From: Chitinophaga silvatica
GTDB lineage: Bacteria; Bacteroidota; Bacteroidia; Chitinophagales; Chitinophagaceae
Direction of reading: 5' to 3'
Assembly (NCBI RefSeq): GCF_003419895.1
Contig: NZ_QPMM01000004.1
Location: forward strand, 1 to 64,000
Length of the DNA: 64,000 nt
Both the position numbers and the translations under genes were made by a program. The notes under the pieces were generated by a model. The model saw only the letters and a list, made by a program, of their open reading frames with translations, was not told where the DNA came from and searched no databases. This document shows positions 18,086 through 26,821 of this stretch, one piece after another (the stretch's first letter is position 1; the number at the start of each line of letters is the position of its first letter).

Positions 18086-19102
18086 TCATTTCCTTCTACG
18101 GGAGAAAAGTTTTGCTACGTTAGTAACCTTGTCTAAAATCTTGCTGTCACTACCACTAACAGATATAATCAGTTCACCAGGTGGCTGTGTTTGAGTTGAG
18201 GAAGTGACAACAGGTTTATTATCTTCTATATTTTTATTTACGATTTGTGTACTGGTGGCCAGGATTGTTTCTTTTTTAATCTCGGCTCCTGAAATAGGTT
18301 CTGCGGCCGCGCTTGCTACTTGCTGCAAGTGCTCGGTTACCACTTCTTCAACTGCATTTCTTTGTGGTGGTAATTGTACTAATGTACCAACCTGGCTCTT
18401 TTCAGGCTCAGCCTGCTTATCTTGTGCGCCTTGTAATTTGTGTGTCTGCAGCTTTTGCTGAGCAACTGTTTTAGCCTTAGCAGGCTCTACATTGGCCAAA
18501 GTTGGAGTTGCTTCTTCATTTGGAACCGGTACCGGAACTGCATTAGGAGTAACAGTAGTTACACTGGCAATATTTGGAGCGGTTACCGGAACTTCAGGTT
18601 GATGAGTTGGTAATACCCAAACAATAAATCCGGCTACTACTGCAGCGATTGCAGCACTCCATCCAATTCTGCGGTAAATAGTTCCTGTTTTGGCTGAACG
18701 ACGATACAGTGAAGATTTATCACCAAATACGATACTGCTATCAGGTGTTAATTTTGCTTGCCTGAATATTGTCAGTTCTTTTTCAGCTTCCGTAGTGGTA
18801 TTGACATATTGCAACAGCTTTTCTGTTGATACATCATCCAATTCTCCATCGATGTAGCTGAGCATTAAATCGGTATATGCTTCAGAATCAATGTTTTGTT
18901 TATAAAGCACTGCTTTATGATCAAACACGACATCGGTATCCGGAGTTAGCTTGGTACCTTCAAGCAATTCCAGTTCTTGTTGCAGATGGGGATATTTAAG
19001 AAGGAATTGTTGTAACAATGTTACTTCTTCCTCATTAAGCTCACCATCGACGTAGCTAAGAAACCAAGATTCGTAATTTGATATGTTAAGTTCGTGCGAC
19101 AA
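18086..19102 (-). CDS. Membrane anti-sigma-like protein with duplicated cytoplasmic domain
   Basis: 338 aa. Residues 10-68 and 76-134 are an internal tandem duplication: YESWFLSYVDGELNEEE...KLTPDTDVVFDHKAVLYK and YTDLMLSYIDGELDD...KLTPDSSIVFGDKSSLYR. Each copy looks like a small sigma-binding helical unit. A transmembrane helix follows (about 147-165, WSAAIAAVVAGFIVWVL), then a long Pro/Thr/Val/Gln-rich low-complexity periplasmic region. The gene sits 20 bp downstream of an ECF sigma gene, so an anti-sigma role is the natural inference even though no zinc-finger (ZAS) motif is present. The duplication is the odd feature. Confidence 0.75.
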   Translation of the reverse strand: MSHELNISNYESWFLSYVDGELNEEEVTLLQQFLLKYPHLQQELELLEGTKLTPDTDVVFDHKAVLYKQNIDSEAYTDLMLSYIDGELDDVSTEKLLQYVNTTTEAEKELTIFRQAKLTPDSSIVFGDKSSLYRRSAKTGTIYRRIGWSAAIAAVVAGFIVWVLPTHQPEVPVTAPNIASVTTVTPNAVPVPVPNEEATPTLANVEPAKAKTVAQQKLQTHKLQGAQDKQAEPEKSQVGTLVQLPPQRNAVEEVVTEHLQQVASAAAEPISGAEIKKETILATSTQIVNKNIEDNKPVVTSSTQTQPPGELIISVSGSDSKILDKVTNVAKLFSRRRK

Positions 19103-19122
19103 AATTACAAATTATAAGTTTT

Positions 19123-19608
19123 TTATATAACATTTTCCATTTTCACAAGATAGTTTTTCAGGTGGATTCTTGCTCTGTGCAAGTAAACTTTTACCTGGGA
19201 AGGGTTAAGATCCATCATTTGTCCTATTTCCTCATAAGAATAACCTTCGTAATCTTTCAGGAGAATGAGAGATCGTTGAACTTCGCTCAATCTTGCTAAT
19301 GCTTTATCGATCACTTCTTTAGCATTAGTAATTTTATGGTCTGCTATTTTTTCTTCTTCTTTAAACTGATCAACTAATGTAATCCGCTTTACCTTTCGCA
19401 CATGATCGATCATATTGTGGTAACCAACTGTGAACAGGTATGATTTAGCCTTTTCAAAAGGCACATCCTGACAGTGTTTCCACAATATCTCGAATGAATT
19501 CTGTACTACGTCTCGTGCATCTTCCGCATGGTCAAGATTTTTAATGATAAAGCGGAATAAATTATCCGAATACAGATCCACGCATTTATTGTATTCCTTT
19601 TCCGTCAT
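19123..19608 (-). CDS. ECF-type RNA polymerase sigma factor
   Basis: 161 aa. Region 2 covers about residues 7-70 (YSDNLFRFIIKNLDHAEDARDVVQNSFEILWKH...YLFTVGYHNMIDHVRK). Region 4 covers about 105-155 (LSEVQRSLILLKDYEGYSYEEIGQMMDLNPSQVKVYLHRAR, with the HTH in YSYEEIGQMMDLNPSQVKV). It directs RNA polymerase to a dedicated set of promoters when its anti-sigma releases it. First gene of the sigma/anti-sigma/OMP/small protein operon. TGTATTTG, a 7-of-8 match to the -7 element, lies upstream near 19647. Confidence 0.95.
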   Translation of the reverse strand: MTEKEYNKCVDLYSDNLFRFIIKNLDHAEDARDVVQNSFEILWKHCQDVPFEKAKSYLFTVGYHNMIDHVRKVKRITLVDQFKEEEKIADHKITNAKEVIDKALARLSEVQRSLILLKDYEGYSYEEIGQMMDLNPSQVKVYLHRARIHLKNYLVKMENVI

Positions 19609-19986
19609 TCCGGTGGTGCGGGATTTTAGTGCTAAGTTCCGACAAATACATGAATACCCATCAATGACACATCCATTTCAGTTACCCACACCTTCACTCC
19701 AAAGCCAGCAAACCTTCTCACAGTTGTAGTAACATGAATCTTAATGCTGAAAAACAAGAACTTATCCAGTATAATATATTATAACTTAGGAAAATTACTT
19801 ATTTCTATGCTTTCTGTATGCATGGCATTAGTAGTCATGATAGTACTATGACGGAGTGCAAGTATTAAATGTTACACCTTAGTAAAACTTTTTACGAATA
19901 TGCCCGTTACTGATTTACACGATGTAGAATCGTAATACATTTATTGCCAATATATCGGAAGATCCAATTAAAATATTGCATTTTTT
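19609..19986. other. Divergent intergenic region between the ECF sigma gene and kbl
   Basis: 378 bp without a credible ORF. It holds an imperfect 19-bp dyad (GTCAT...ATGAC around ATAGTACTAT) at 19834-19852, a possible operator for kbl. I see no riboswitch-like structure and no good TAnnTTTG/TTG pair. Confidence 0.35.
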
Positions 19987-21174
19987 ATGAATGAGAAGTT
20001 TATTACCCGGATTCGGGAAGAACTCGGCGATATCGAAAAAGCCGGTCTGTATAAGAGAGAGCGTATAATTACATCTGAGCAGGGAGCTGAAATACAGGTA
20101 GGTGGCAAAACAGTACTAAACTTTTGTGCTAATAATTACCTGGGCCTGTCGTCACACCCGGCTGTAATTAAGGCAGCAAAAGAAGCTATTGATACACATG
20201 GATATGGTATGAGTAGTGTACGTTTCATTTGCGGAACCCAGGATATTCACCGGGAACTGGAGCAAAAAATCGCAAAATTCCTTGGAACTGAAGACACCAT
20301 ATTATACGTTGCGGCTTTTGATGCTAATGGCGGTGTATTTGAGCCATTATTTAATGAACAGGATGCTATCATTTCAGATGCACTGAATCATGCCTCCATT
20401 ATTGATGGGGTTCGTCTTTGCAAAGCTCAACGCTACCGCTACGAACACAACAATATGGATGACCTGGAAGCCAAACTGAAAGAAGCTAAAGATTGCCGTA
20501 GCCGTATTATTGTTACTGATGGCTCATTTAGTATGGATGGCACCATCGCACAATTAGATAAAATCTGCGAACTGGCCGATAAATATGATGCCATTGTAAT
20601 GTCTGACGAAAGCCATTCTTCCGGCTTCCTGGGCAAAACCGGCCGTGGTACTCATGAATACAGAGGAGTTATGGGCCGCGTTGACATTATTACTGGTACC
20701 CTGGGTAAGGCTTTGGGTGGCGCTTCCGGTGGTTTTACCAGCGGTCGTAAAGAGGTAATCGATATTCTACGCCAACGTAGCAGACCTTATCTCTTCTCTA
20801 ATTCCGTAGCTCCTACTATCGTGGGTGCGTCTATTGCTGTTTTAGATATGCTGAGCGAAACAACTGCTCTCAGAGATAAATTAGAATATAATACCAAATA
20901 TTTCCGCTCTAAAATGACCGAAGCTGGCTTCGATATTAAGCCAGGTGATCACCCGATTGTACCGGTAATGCTGTATGATGCAGTATTGAGCGCGAAATTC
21001 GCTGATCGTTTGCTCGAAGAAGGTATTTATGTAATTGGATTCTTCTTCCCTGTTGTGCCTAAAGGCCAGGCAAGAATCAGAGTTCAGCTCAGTGCCGCTC
21101 ATGAACAGGAGCATCTCGACAAAGCCATTGCCGCATTTACTAAAGTCGGTAAGGAATTGGGCGTTATCAAATAA
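19987..21174 (+). CDS. kbl: Glycine C-acetyltransferase (2-amino-3-ketobutyrate CoA ligase)
   Basis: 395 aa, full length, fold-type I PLP enzyme of the alpha-oxoamine synthase group. It cleaves 2-amino-3-oxobutyrate with CoA to glycine and acetyl-CoA, the second step of threonine degradation. Visible are [24 protein letters not shown], the cofactor-ring motif SDESHSSG and the Schiff-base lysine K241 in [13 protein letters not shown]. The usual partner threonine dehydrogenase (tdh) is not adjacent; the gene stands alone with its own terminator. 8-amino-7-oxononanoate synthase and serine palmitoyltransferase are related, but the ICGTQ and SMDGTIA stretches point to Kbl. Confidence 0.93.
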   Translation: MNEKFITRIREELGDIEKAGLYKRERIITSEQGAEIQVGGKTVLNFCANNYLGLSSHPAVIKAAKEAIDTHGYGMSSVRFICGTQDIHRELEQKIAKFLGTEDTILYVAAFDANGGVFEPLFNEQDAIISDALNHASIIDGVRLCKAQRYRYEHNNMDDLEAKLKEAKDCRSRIIVTDGSFSMDGTIAQLDKICELADKYDAIVMSDESHSSGFLGKTGRGTHEYRGVMGRVDIITGTLGKALGGASGGFTSGRKEVIDILRQRSRPYLFSNSVAPTIVGASIAVLDMLSETTALRDKLEYNTKYFRSKMTEAGFDIKPGDHPIVPVMLYDAVLSAKFADRLLEEGIYVIGFFFPVVPKGQARIRVQLSAAHEQEHLDKAIAAFTKVGKELGVIK

Positions 21175-21197
21175 GTTTTTAGTATGAAAAATCGCAT

Positions 21198-21233
21198 AGA
21201 GGGCCATGCTTACAAGCATGGTCCTCTTTTTAT
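21198..21233 (+). terminator. Intrinsic terminator of kbl
   Basis: AGAGGGCCATGCTT and AAGCATGGTCCTCT pair with one wobble around a 2-4 nt loop, followed by five T. Confidence 0.92.
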
Positions 21234-21286
21234 ATCCTTGTTTTGTAAATAAAATTGAGATACGGGTTTAAAAGGGTCTTTTACTG

Positions 21287-21294
21287 TACTTTTG
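21287..21294 (+). promoter_or_regulatory. -7 element upstream of the class D beta-lactamase-like gene
   Basis: TACTTTTG matches TAnnTTTG exactly and lies 22 bp before the ATG. The -33 region only has GTTTA at the right distance, so support is partial. Confidence 0.45.
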
Positions 21295-21316
21295 CGATCA
21301 AATTATCGTATTTAAT

Positions 21317-22099
21317 ATGCTGACGAAAAGATTTGGCTGGGTTTTATTAGCTATTGGATTATCGCTGACTGCCTGTGCGCCTAACAACGTAAAAGTCGTT
21401 AAAGACTGGGAAAAATACTTCGCTGAAAACAAAGTAGAAGGTACTTTCATGTTGTTTAACAACAGTCAGGGTGTCTTCAAAGTATATAACATCGATAGAG
21501 CATCCCAACGCTTTAAGCCAACATCTACCTTCAATATTTTAAATTCCCTCGTTGGTTTTCATACCGGAGCTATTAAAGATTCCAATATGGTCATTTCTGT
21601 AGATAGTAGTAATGTGACCATGGCTCAGGCTTTCAAAGGCTCTGTAGAACCCTATTTTCAGGAAATTGCCAGAAAGATCGGACAACCAACCATGCAATCC
21701 TGGTTGGATTCCATTAAATATGGTAATATGAAAATCAGCCGGGTAGATACTTTCTGGCTGGATAACTCATTACTGATTTCACCGGATGAAGAATTAGGAT
21801 TTGTTAAACAATTGTATTTTGACAAACTCCCGTTTGCAAAAACTACCATGAAATCGGTAAGAGACGTGATGCTGATGGAAAAAACACCAAAATATGAGCT
21901 GTCTTACAAAACAGGATTTGAGACAAAAGATTCGAAGAAAATAGGATGGATTGTTGGCTGGATAGAAGAAAACAGACATCCATCATTCTTTGTATTAAAT
22001 GTTGAATCCGAGAAACCCGATGCTGATATTCAAAAAGCGACTATGAGTATTTTCAGGGATATTTTAGCAGATGCCGGGTACTTTAAAGGAGAGATGTAA
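21317..22099 (+). CDS. Class D (OXA-type) beta-lactamase homologue, predicted inactive lipoprotein
   Basis: 260 aa with a lipobox LTAC (Cys20). The alignment to OXA enzymes is easy: PTSTFNILNSLVGFHTGAIKD corresponds to the OXA PxSTFKIPNSLIGLETG block, then a YFQEIA stretch, YGN (135-137), FWLDNSLLISPDEE, KTG (198-200) and GWIVGWIE. The catalytic S-T-F-K has become S70-T-F-N73 (codon AAT), removing the lysine that is carboxylated to activate the serine, and the S-x-V motif reads S109-V-E. With both motifs altered, hydrolysis as in OXA is unlikely. It may be a drug-binding sensor, a transpeptidase-like scaffold or a degenerate paralogue. No BlaR/BlaI is nearby. Confidence 0.88.
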   Translation: MLTKRFGWVLLAIGLSLTACAPNNVKVVKDWEKYFAENKVEGTFMLFNNSQGVFKVYNIDRASQRFKPTSTFNILNSLVGFHTGAIKDSNMVISVDSSNVTMAQAFKGSVEPYFQEIARKIGQPTMQSWLDSIKYGNMKISRVDTFWLDNSLLISPDEELGFVKQLYFDKLPFAKTTMKSVRDVMLMEKTPKYELSYKTGFETKDSKKIGWIVGWIEENRHPSFFVLNVESEKPDADIQKATMSIFRDILADAGYFKGEM

Positions 22100-22117
22100 T
22101 TGATTTATAATATTTTA

Positions 22118-22154
22118 AAAGCCGGGAGCGTTGAAAATGCTCCCGGCTTTTTTT
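22118..22154 (+). terminator. Intrinsic terminator after the beta-lactamase-like gene
   Basis: AAAGCCGGGAGC pairs perfectly with GCTCCCGGCTTT, followed by more T; loop about 9 nt. Confidence 0.93.
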
Positions 22155-22197
22155 GTCCTCAACCGTTAAAAAAACGATAAATCCCCCCTTGATCCTC

Positions 22198-22227
22198 TTG
22201 CAATACGTGACAAAAAAATTATTTTTG
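22198..22227 (+). promoter_or_regulatory. Predicted batB-batC promoter
   Basis: TTG at 22198-22200, a 19-nt spacer, then TATTTTTG at 22220-22227, an exact match to the Bacteroidota -33/-7 architecture. Implied leader about 40 nt. Confidence 0.7.
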
Positions 22228-22274
22228 ATAACTTACCTGGTTTACTACCGGTAACGGATATCTTAAAATCGAAT

Positions 22275-23294
22275 ATGTTACGATTTCAACATAGTGAGTA
22301 TTTATGGGCCCTGGTGCTATTGCTGGTTCTTCAGGCGGCATTTTTGGGTGTTTCCTGGTGGAAACGCCGCTCTATTCGTAAAGTAGGCGACCCAGCGCTG
22401 GTAGAAAAATTATTCACCGGGTATTCCCGTAAACTATTTGTAGTAAAGTTTCTGCTGATTTTCCTGGCCTTCTTCTTTGGTGTTATTGGTCTTGCCAACC
22501 TACAGAAAGGTAGCAAAATGGAAAAAATCACCAGGAAGGGTGTAGACGTGGTAATTGCCCTGGATGTAAGTAAAAGTATGATGGCTACCGATATACAGCC
22601 GGATCGTCTTACCCGTGCCAAGCAACTGATCAGCAAGTTGATGGACAAACTGGATAATGACCGTATCGGGTTAGTTGTATTTGCCGGTAATGCTTACCTT
22701 CAAATGCCTTTAACAGTTGACTATTCTGCTGCTAAAATGTATCTCAGCACCGTTTCCCCGGATATGATCCCTACCCAGGGTACGGCAATCGGGCAAGCTA
22801 TAAGTGTTGCTGATGATGCCTTTAATAAGAAGGAACGTAAACACAAGGCACTTGTTGTAATTTCTGATGGTGAAGACCATGATGAAACTGCCATTCAAAA
22901 AACAAAAGCTGCATTTGAAAATGGTGTTGTCACAAATACGATAGGTATAGGCTCTGTAAATGGTTCTCCGCTTCCAGATCCTGAAACCGGTGGCTATAAA
23001 AAAGATAGACAGGGTAATACTGTTATTTCAAAATTAAATGAAGAAGAGCTGAAGTCTATCGCTTCTGCAGGTAAAGGAATCTACCAACATTTAGAGAATA
23101 ACACAGATGATGTTGTAAATACACTAGCCAACAAAATCGATAGTATGGAACAAAAAGAATTCGGAGAGAATATCTTTACTGATTATAACAGCTATTTCCA
23201 ATATTTCCTTGGAATTTGCCTGGCTCTCCTGTTGATTGAATTCTTTATTCCTGAAGTGCGTTTTCCTAAAACTGCCAGCAAACAGGCAGCATAA
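22275..23294 (+). CDS. batB: VWA-domain membrane protein, BatB type
   Basis: 339 aa. Two N-terminal membrane helices (about 9-27 and 56-76), a von Willebrand A domain (about 90-285) and a C-terminal helix (about 310-328). The metal site (MIDAS) is intact: D97-V-S99-K-S101, with the later T in QGTAIG and D in SDGEDHD. Bat proteins of Bacteroidota and spirochaetes are linked to aerotolerance/stress and sit in a moxR-DUF58-batABCD cluster. Here only batB and batC are present; moxR, batA and batD are not in the window, so the cluster is split or reduced. Confidence 0.85.
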   Translation: MLRFQHSEYLWALVLLLVLQAAFLGVSWWKRRSIRKVGDPALVEKLFTGYSRKLFVVKFLLIFLAFFFGVIGLANLQKGSKMEKITRKGVDVVIALDVSKSMMATDIQPDRLTRAKQLISKLMDKLDNDRIGLVVFAGNAYLQMPLTVDYSAAKMYLSTVSPDMIPTQGTAIGQAISVADDAFNKKERKHKALVVISDGEDHDETAIQKTKAAFENGVVTNTIGIGSVNGSPLPDPETGGYKKDRQGNTVISKLNEEELKSIASAGKGIYQHLENNTDDVVNTLANKIDSMEQKEFGENIFTDYNSYFQYFLGICLALLLIEFFIPEVRFPKTASKQAA

Positions 23295-23305
23295 TCGATA
23301 AGGAC

Positions 23306-24118
23306 ATGAAAATCAAACAATTAAAATATAGTTTCCTATTCGCTTTTGTACTGGGTGCCATCTCTGTGAGCGCTCAGACAGGCACGAATGCACTTATTCG
23401 AAAAGGAAACGACTTATATCAGAAACAACAATATACTGATGCCGAAGCAGCCTATAAAAAGGCGCTCGAAAAAGATGCTAAATCTGCTGTAGGTAGCTAT
23501 AATCTCGGTAACTCATTCTATAAGCAAAAACGCTATGATGATGCCCGCACTCAGTATGCCAATAGCCTTAAACTTGGAAATCAGCCCAACAGCATGAAAT
23601 CAAATGCCGATTATAATATCGGTAATACATTCATGGAAGGCAAAAAATGGGAAGAGAGTATTAAGTCTTACAAACAGGCACTTAAACTGAATCCTAACGA
23701 CGAAGATGCCCGCTACAACCTGGCCTACGCTCAGGCCATGCTGAAAAAACAACAACAAGGCGGCGGTGGTAACGATAACAAAGACAAAAAAGATCAGAAT
23801 AAAGATAAAAAAGACAATAAGGATCAAAATAAAGACCAGAACAAAGATCAGAACAAGGATCAACAGAATAAAGATCAACAAAACAAAGACAAGGATAAAG
23901 ACAAAAAAGATCAAAATAAAGATCAACAAAATAAAGATCAGCAAAATAAAGACCAGGAAAAGGAACAGGAAAATCAGAAGCCGGAGCCTCAGCCAAGTAA
24001 AATGACGAAACAGGAGGCCGAAAGATACCTGCAAGCGATATCTCAACAGGAAAAGAAACTGCAGGACAAAGCAAAGAAGGTAAAAGGTCAGCAGGTTCCA
24101 GTAGAAAAAGATTGGTAA
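23306..24118 (+). CDS. batC: TPR protein with Lys/Asp/Gln/Asn repeat tail, BatC type
   Basis: 270 aa. A signal peptide (cleavage after SVSAQ, about residue 24) precedes three or four TPRs (about 27-145, for example YTDAEAAYKKALEKDAKSA). Residues about 155-225 are a striking low-complexity tract of KDQNKD and DQQNKD repeats. The C-terminus has MTKQEAERYLQAISQQEKKLQDKAK, the conserved end of BatC-like proteins. Co-transcribed with batB (11-bp gap). The underlying DNA (about 23770-23965) is a run of near-identical AAAGATCAA-type units, prone to slippage. Antisense ORFs over this tract are composition artefacts. Confidence 0.85.
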   Translation: MKIKQLKYSFLFAFVLGAISVSAQTGTNALIRKGNDLYQKQQYTDAEAAYKKALEKDAKSAVGSYNLGNSFYKQKRYDDARTQYANSLKLGNQPNSMKSNADYNIGNTFMEGKKWEESIKSYKQALKLNPNDEDARYNLAYAQAMLKKQQQGGGGNDNKDKKDQNKDKKDNKDQNKDQNKDQNKDQQNKDQQNKDKDKDKKDQNKDQQNKDQQNKDQEKEQENQKPEPQPSKMTKQEAERYLQAISQQEKKLQDKAKKVKGQQVPVEKDW

Positions 24119-24126
24119 AAATATTG

Positions 24127-24162
24127 AACATCCGGAAGCACAATACTTCCGGATGTTTTTAT
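24127..24162 (+). terminator. Intrinsic terminator of batB-batC
   Basis: AACATCCGGAAG pairs perfectly with CTTCCGGATGTT around a 7-nt loop, then T5. It reaches the stop codon of the convergent AraC gene. Confidence 0.92.
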
Positions 24163-24944
24163 TTACGAGCAGATGGTATACTACCAGTGTATTTTTTGAA
24201 TGCTTTTATAAAATGAGCCTGATCATAATACCCGGCTTCCAATGCAATATGCGTTAAGGACCTATCCTGCTTCTGCATAATAGCCCACGCTCCAATAAAT
24301 CTAAAATTATCTATATAGGCTTTAGGGCTAACATTCATATACCAACGAAAATTACGTTCCAGCCACTTATAGTTTACTTTCAGCCTCTGGCATAAATCCT
24401 TTACAGAAATAAGCCCGTTACACTCCTTCACCATATCTACAGCTATTTTCAGTACAGCATTCCCTGTGATCAGAGCTGGACAATGATTTGAATAAAATGA
24501 GTTTAAGATAGCAATCCTATCATTTATAGATCTTCCCTTTTTTAGTTGATCCAATAATGCCCCGTACTGTACCGGAAGTCGCGAAATTGTTGCAGAATCA
24601 GACAATTCAGGCAGATAATCGGCTGCATCAGCATGAAACTTTATCACCAAAAGTTCAATCCTATCCCCGGTTAATTCGAGATACACATTCTCCAGAACTC
24701 CGCGGCATAGGAATCCTTGCTCAATTCTTTTATTTTTATCAGCAATGAGTCTGAAGCCTGTATCAGATAATACCAATACAATACCAGGCGTACCATCCAG
24801 TGCTGCCCACACTTTATGGACAGATCTGGCGGTATACCAGCAATAACAATCTATTACCTTCTTCAGCTCAGTAGCTGGAGCAAAGCGCCTAACAGCTGAA
24901 GTAGCATGATTATGTATAAGATGGGCAAGTATTTCGACCGGCAT
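24159..24944 (-). CDS. AraC-family transcriptional regulator
   Basis: 261 aa. The C-terminal AraC double HTH covers about residues 165-258: first helix pair in LISVKDLCQRLKVNYKWLERNFRWYMNVSPKAYI, second in SLTHIALEAGYYDQAHFIKAFKKYTGSIPS, the most conserved signature. The N-terminal 150 residues resemble the uncharacterised sensor found in many Bacteroidota AraC proteins of DUF6597 type. Convergent with batC and pointing away from def. No adjacent target operon, so the regulon is unknown. Confidence 0.92.
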   Translation of the reverse strand: MPVEILAHLIHNHATSAVRRFAPATELKKVIDCYCWYTARSVHKVWAALDGTPGIVLVLSDTGFRLIADKNKRIEQGFLCRGVLENVYLELTGDRIELLVIKFHADAADYLPELSDSATISRLPVQYGALLDQLKKGRSINDRIAILNSFYSNHCPALITGNAVLKIAVDMVKECNGLISVKDLCQRLKVNYKWLERNFRWYMNVSPKAYIDNFRFIGAWAIMQKQDRSLTHIALEAGYYDQAHFIKAFKKYTGSIPSARK

Positions 24945-25018
24945 ATGATAAAAATAAACAGAAGTGTCTAAAATCTACAATTTCCAACCCATTTCAACCA
25001 GTTACTTTGAAGAAAAAA

Positions 25019-25540
25019 ATGATACTACCGATTGTAACCTATGGAGCCGATATTCTTCGCCAGATTGCTGATCCGGTTGAAGAATCGACACCCCGGCTTC
25101 AGGAATTAATTAGTAATATGAAGGCCACAATGATTAATGCAAGAGGTGCAGGACTGGCTGCATCACAGGTAAATAGGCCCTTACAGCTTTTTTTAATAGA
25201 AACAGATGACTATTTCGGTGTTTTCATCAATCCTGCAATTATCTGGTATAGTGAAGATACAAATTCGGATACTGAAGGTTGTTTAAGTATCCCTGGAATT
25301 TCTCAATCTGTAACCCGATCAAATTCTATTACCATCAGATGGCAGGATGAATTATTTGCAGGCCATGAACAAACGTTTCATGGCGAAACTGCCAGGGCTA
25401 TACAACATGAATACGACCATACTCAGGGCATACTATATCTGGATCATTTACAGCCGCTGCAACGAACATTACTGAAAAATAAATTACAAACTATTCTGCG
25501 GGGAGGAATAAAAACACCTTATCCGATGCTTAGGCTATAA
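25019..25540 (+). CDS. def: Peptide deformylase
   Basis: 173 aa from the ATG at 25019; a TTG four codons upstream is possible but less likely. It removes the formyl group from nascent protein N-termini. All three motifs are present: GAGLAASQ (43-50), EGCLS (87-91, metal ligand Cys88) and QHEYDH (His130 and His134 as metal ligands, Glu131 catalytic). Motif 1 has Ala-Gly-Leu where most enzymes have Gly-Val/Ile-Gly-Leu. Standing alone rather than in a def-fmt or ruvX-def arrangement, it may be an accessory copy. Confidence 0.93.
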   Translation: MILPIVTYGADILRQIADPVEESTPRLQELISNMKATMINARGAGLAASQVNRPLQLFLIETDDYFGVFINPAIIWYSEDTNSDTEGCLSIPGISQSVTRSNSITIRWQDELFAGHEQTFHGETARAIQHEYDHTQGILYLDHLQPLQRTLLKNKLQTILRGGIKTPYPMLRL

Positions 25541-25837
25541 AGAAGCCGGAATACGACTATTCCGGCTATTTTACCTAAACCTACAAACTGTTACATGTGT
25601 AACAATTCTCTTTACCGTATTAAAAAAATAGGAAGCAAGGTTCCGTTTTAATGAGTCATAAATTCCATCTGCTTATTTCTTGCTTCCCGCTTTAAACACA
25701 GAATTATTTTTAAAAGTAGTTGCGGAACTGCTTTCATGAAGTACAGAGAAATTGGGTTAAAGACGTAAAAAATGAAAAAGACAAAGATAGATGGAGCCTG
25801 ATGGCGGTCGTTAGGACAATCCGCGTATTTACTTGTA
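25541..25837. other. Convergent intergenic region with terminator and two dyads
   Basis: Contents: the def terminator (25542-25573); GTTACA-TG-TGTAAC, a 14-bp dyad at 25590-25603; and GGAAGCAAG (25631-25639) paired with CTTGCTTCC (25679-25687), perfect 9-bp arms 39 nt apart. Both flanking genes end here, so neither dyad is in a usual promoter position; a small RNA or remnant element is possible. No ORF. Confidence 0.45.
25542..25573 (+). terminator. Intrinsic terminator of def
   Basis: AGCCGGAATA and TATTCCGGCT pair perfectly around a 4-nt loop, then ATTTT. Confidence 0.85.
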
Positions 25838-26701
25838 CTATTTGAACATCATATCTCTAAACTCCTGTGGAGAAAGTGCTGTATTATTTTTGAAAAATCT
25901 GCTGAAATAGGCCGGATCTTCAAAGCCCAACTCATAACAAATTTCCTTTATGCTTTTTCTGCTAAACGATAATTGACGCTTAGCTTCCAATGTGATGCGG
26001 TCGTGAAGTAATTCTGTAACGGTTCTTCCAGTACAATCCTTTGTAATCTCATTCAGGCGTTTGGGAGTTAAAGAGAAGGAATTTGCATAAAAGATTACCT
26101 GATGTTCTGCTCTGAAATGTTGTTCGAGCAGCCTGCGGAGCTGAACAACCCTTGCATCATAAGCACTGGAGGGCATGTAATTGGCATCCCTATGCATCTT
26201 TTCCTTTTCTGTTAGTAGCAGGAAAGCACTTAGATAGTGCTTTAGGATAGCAAAGCAATGATAATCAAGGTTTTCTTTCTCCCTAATCATCAGGTCGATT
26301 AATCCGATCAGAGAATTACTGTTGGAAGAAGTAATGGTAATCGGGTTATAACCTTTCCATGTATCAAAAAGTGTGGTAAAGTCGAATAAGGTTTCCTTAT
26401 CCTGTCGGTTTGTGAAATAAAACTGCTCAGTAAAGTAAATGCTGTATCCCGAGCTTTCACAGTCAACCTGATGTACTTGTCCGGGGCGCAGGAAAAAGAT
26501 CATATTATCTTCAACATCATACCACTCAAAATCGACCATATGTCGGCCTTTTGCCTTAATAAACCAGATAATCTGGAAATAATCGTGGCGATGTGGAAGA
26601 TTTGAAAATTCTCCTTTAAACGCTGACAGAGGTAATACCCCAAACTGGCTCTCTTCTGGCAGGTTTTGATAAGGTATGTCGATATGTTTGTTAATTAACA
26701 T
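25838..26701 (-). CDS. AraC-family regulator with cupin sensor
   Basis: 287 aa. The N-terminal cupin-like sensor has LPHRHDYFQIIWFIKAKGRHMVDFEWYDV and FFLRPGQVHQV, with the histidine pattern common in small-molecule-sensing AraC proteins. The C-terminal double HTH (about 190-285) ends in SIKEICYELGFEDPAYFSRFFKNNTALSPQEFR, the textbook AraC signature. It is divergent from ispG, but a role there is unlikely because ispG is a housekeeping gene. TACATTTG (complement of 26713-26720) is an exact -7 match very near the ATG, implying a very short leader. Confidence 0.94.
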   Translation of the reverse strand: MLINKHIDIPYQNLPEESQFGVLPLSAFKGEFSNLPHRHDYFQIIWFIKAKGRHMVDFEWYDVEDNMIFFLRPGQVHQVDCESSGYSIYFTEQFYFTNRQDKETLFDFTTLFDTWKGYNPITITSSNSNSLIGLIDLMIREKENLDYHCFAILKHYLSAFLLLTEKEKMHRDANYMPSSAYDARVVQLRRLLEQHFRAEHQVIFYANSFSLTPKRLNEITKDCTGRTVTELLHDRITLEAKRQLSFSRKSIKEICYELGFEDPAYFSRFFKNNTALSPQEFRDMMFK

Positions 26702-26788
26702 AACAATTACATCAAATGTAAGGGATTTCTGTTGCGAAAAACCTTCCGTTCGTGGAATTTAATATCGCTTTAAGTCGGATAGCCTTAT

Positions 26789-26796
26789 TAACTTTG
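26789..26796 (+). promoter_or_regulatory. -7 element of ispG
   Basis: TAACTTTG matches TAnnTTTG exactly, 25 bp before the ATG. The -33 region has CTTTAAG at slightly short spacing. Confidence 0.45.
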
Positions 26797-26821
26797 CTAA
26801 CGCAGGAAAACAGAAAAATCT

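Noticed and set aside
23600..24143. Antisense ORFs of about 150 aa over batC
   Set aside because: They are strings of Leu/Ile/Phe or Cys/Leu/Tyr created by the repetitive KDQN-coding DNA on the other strand.
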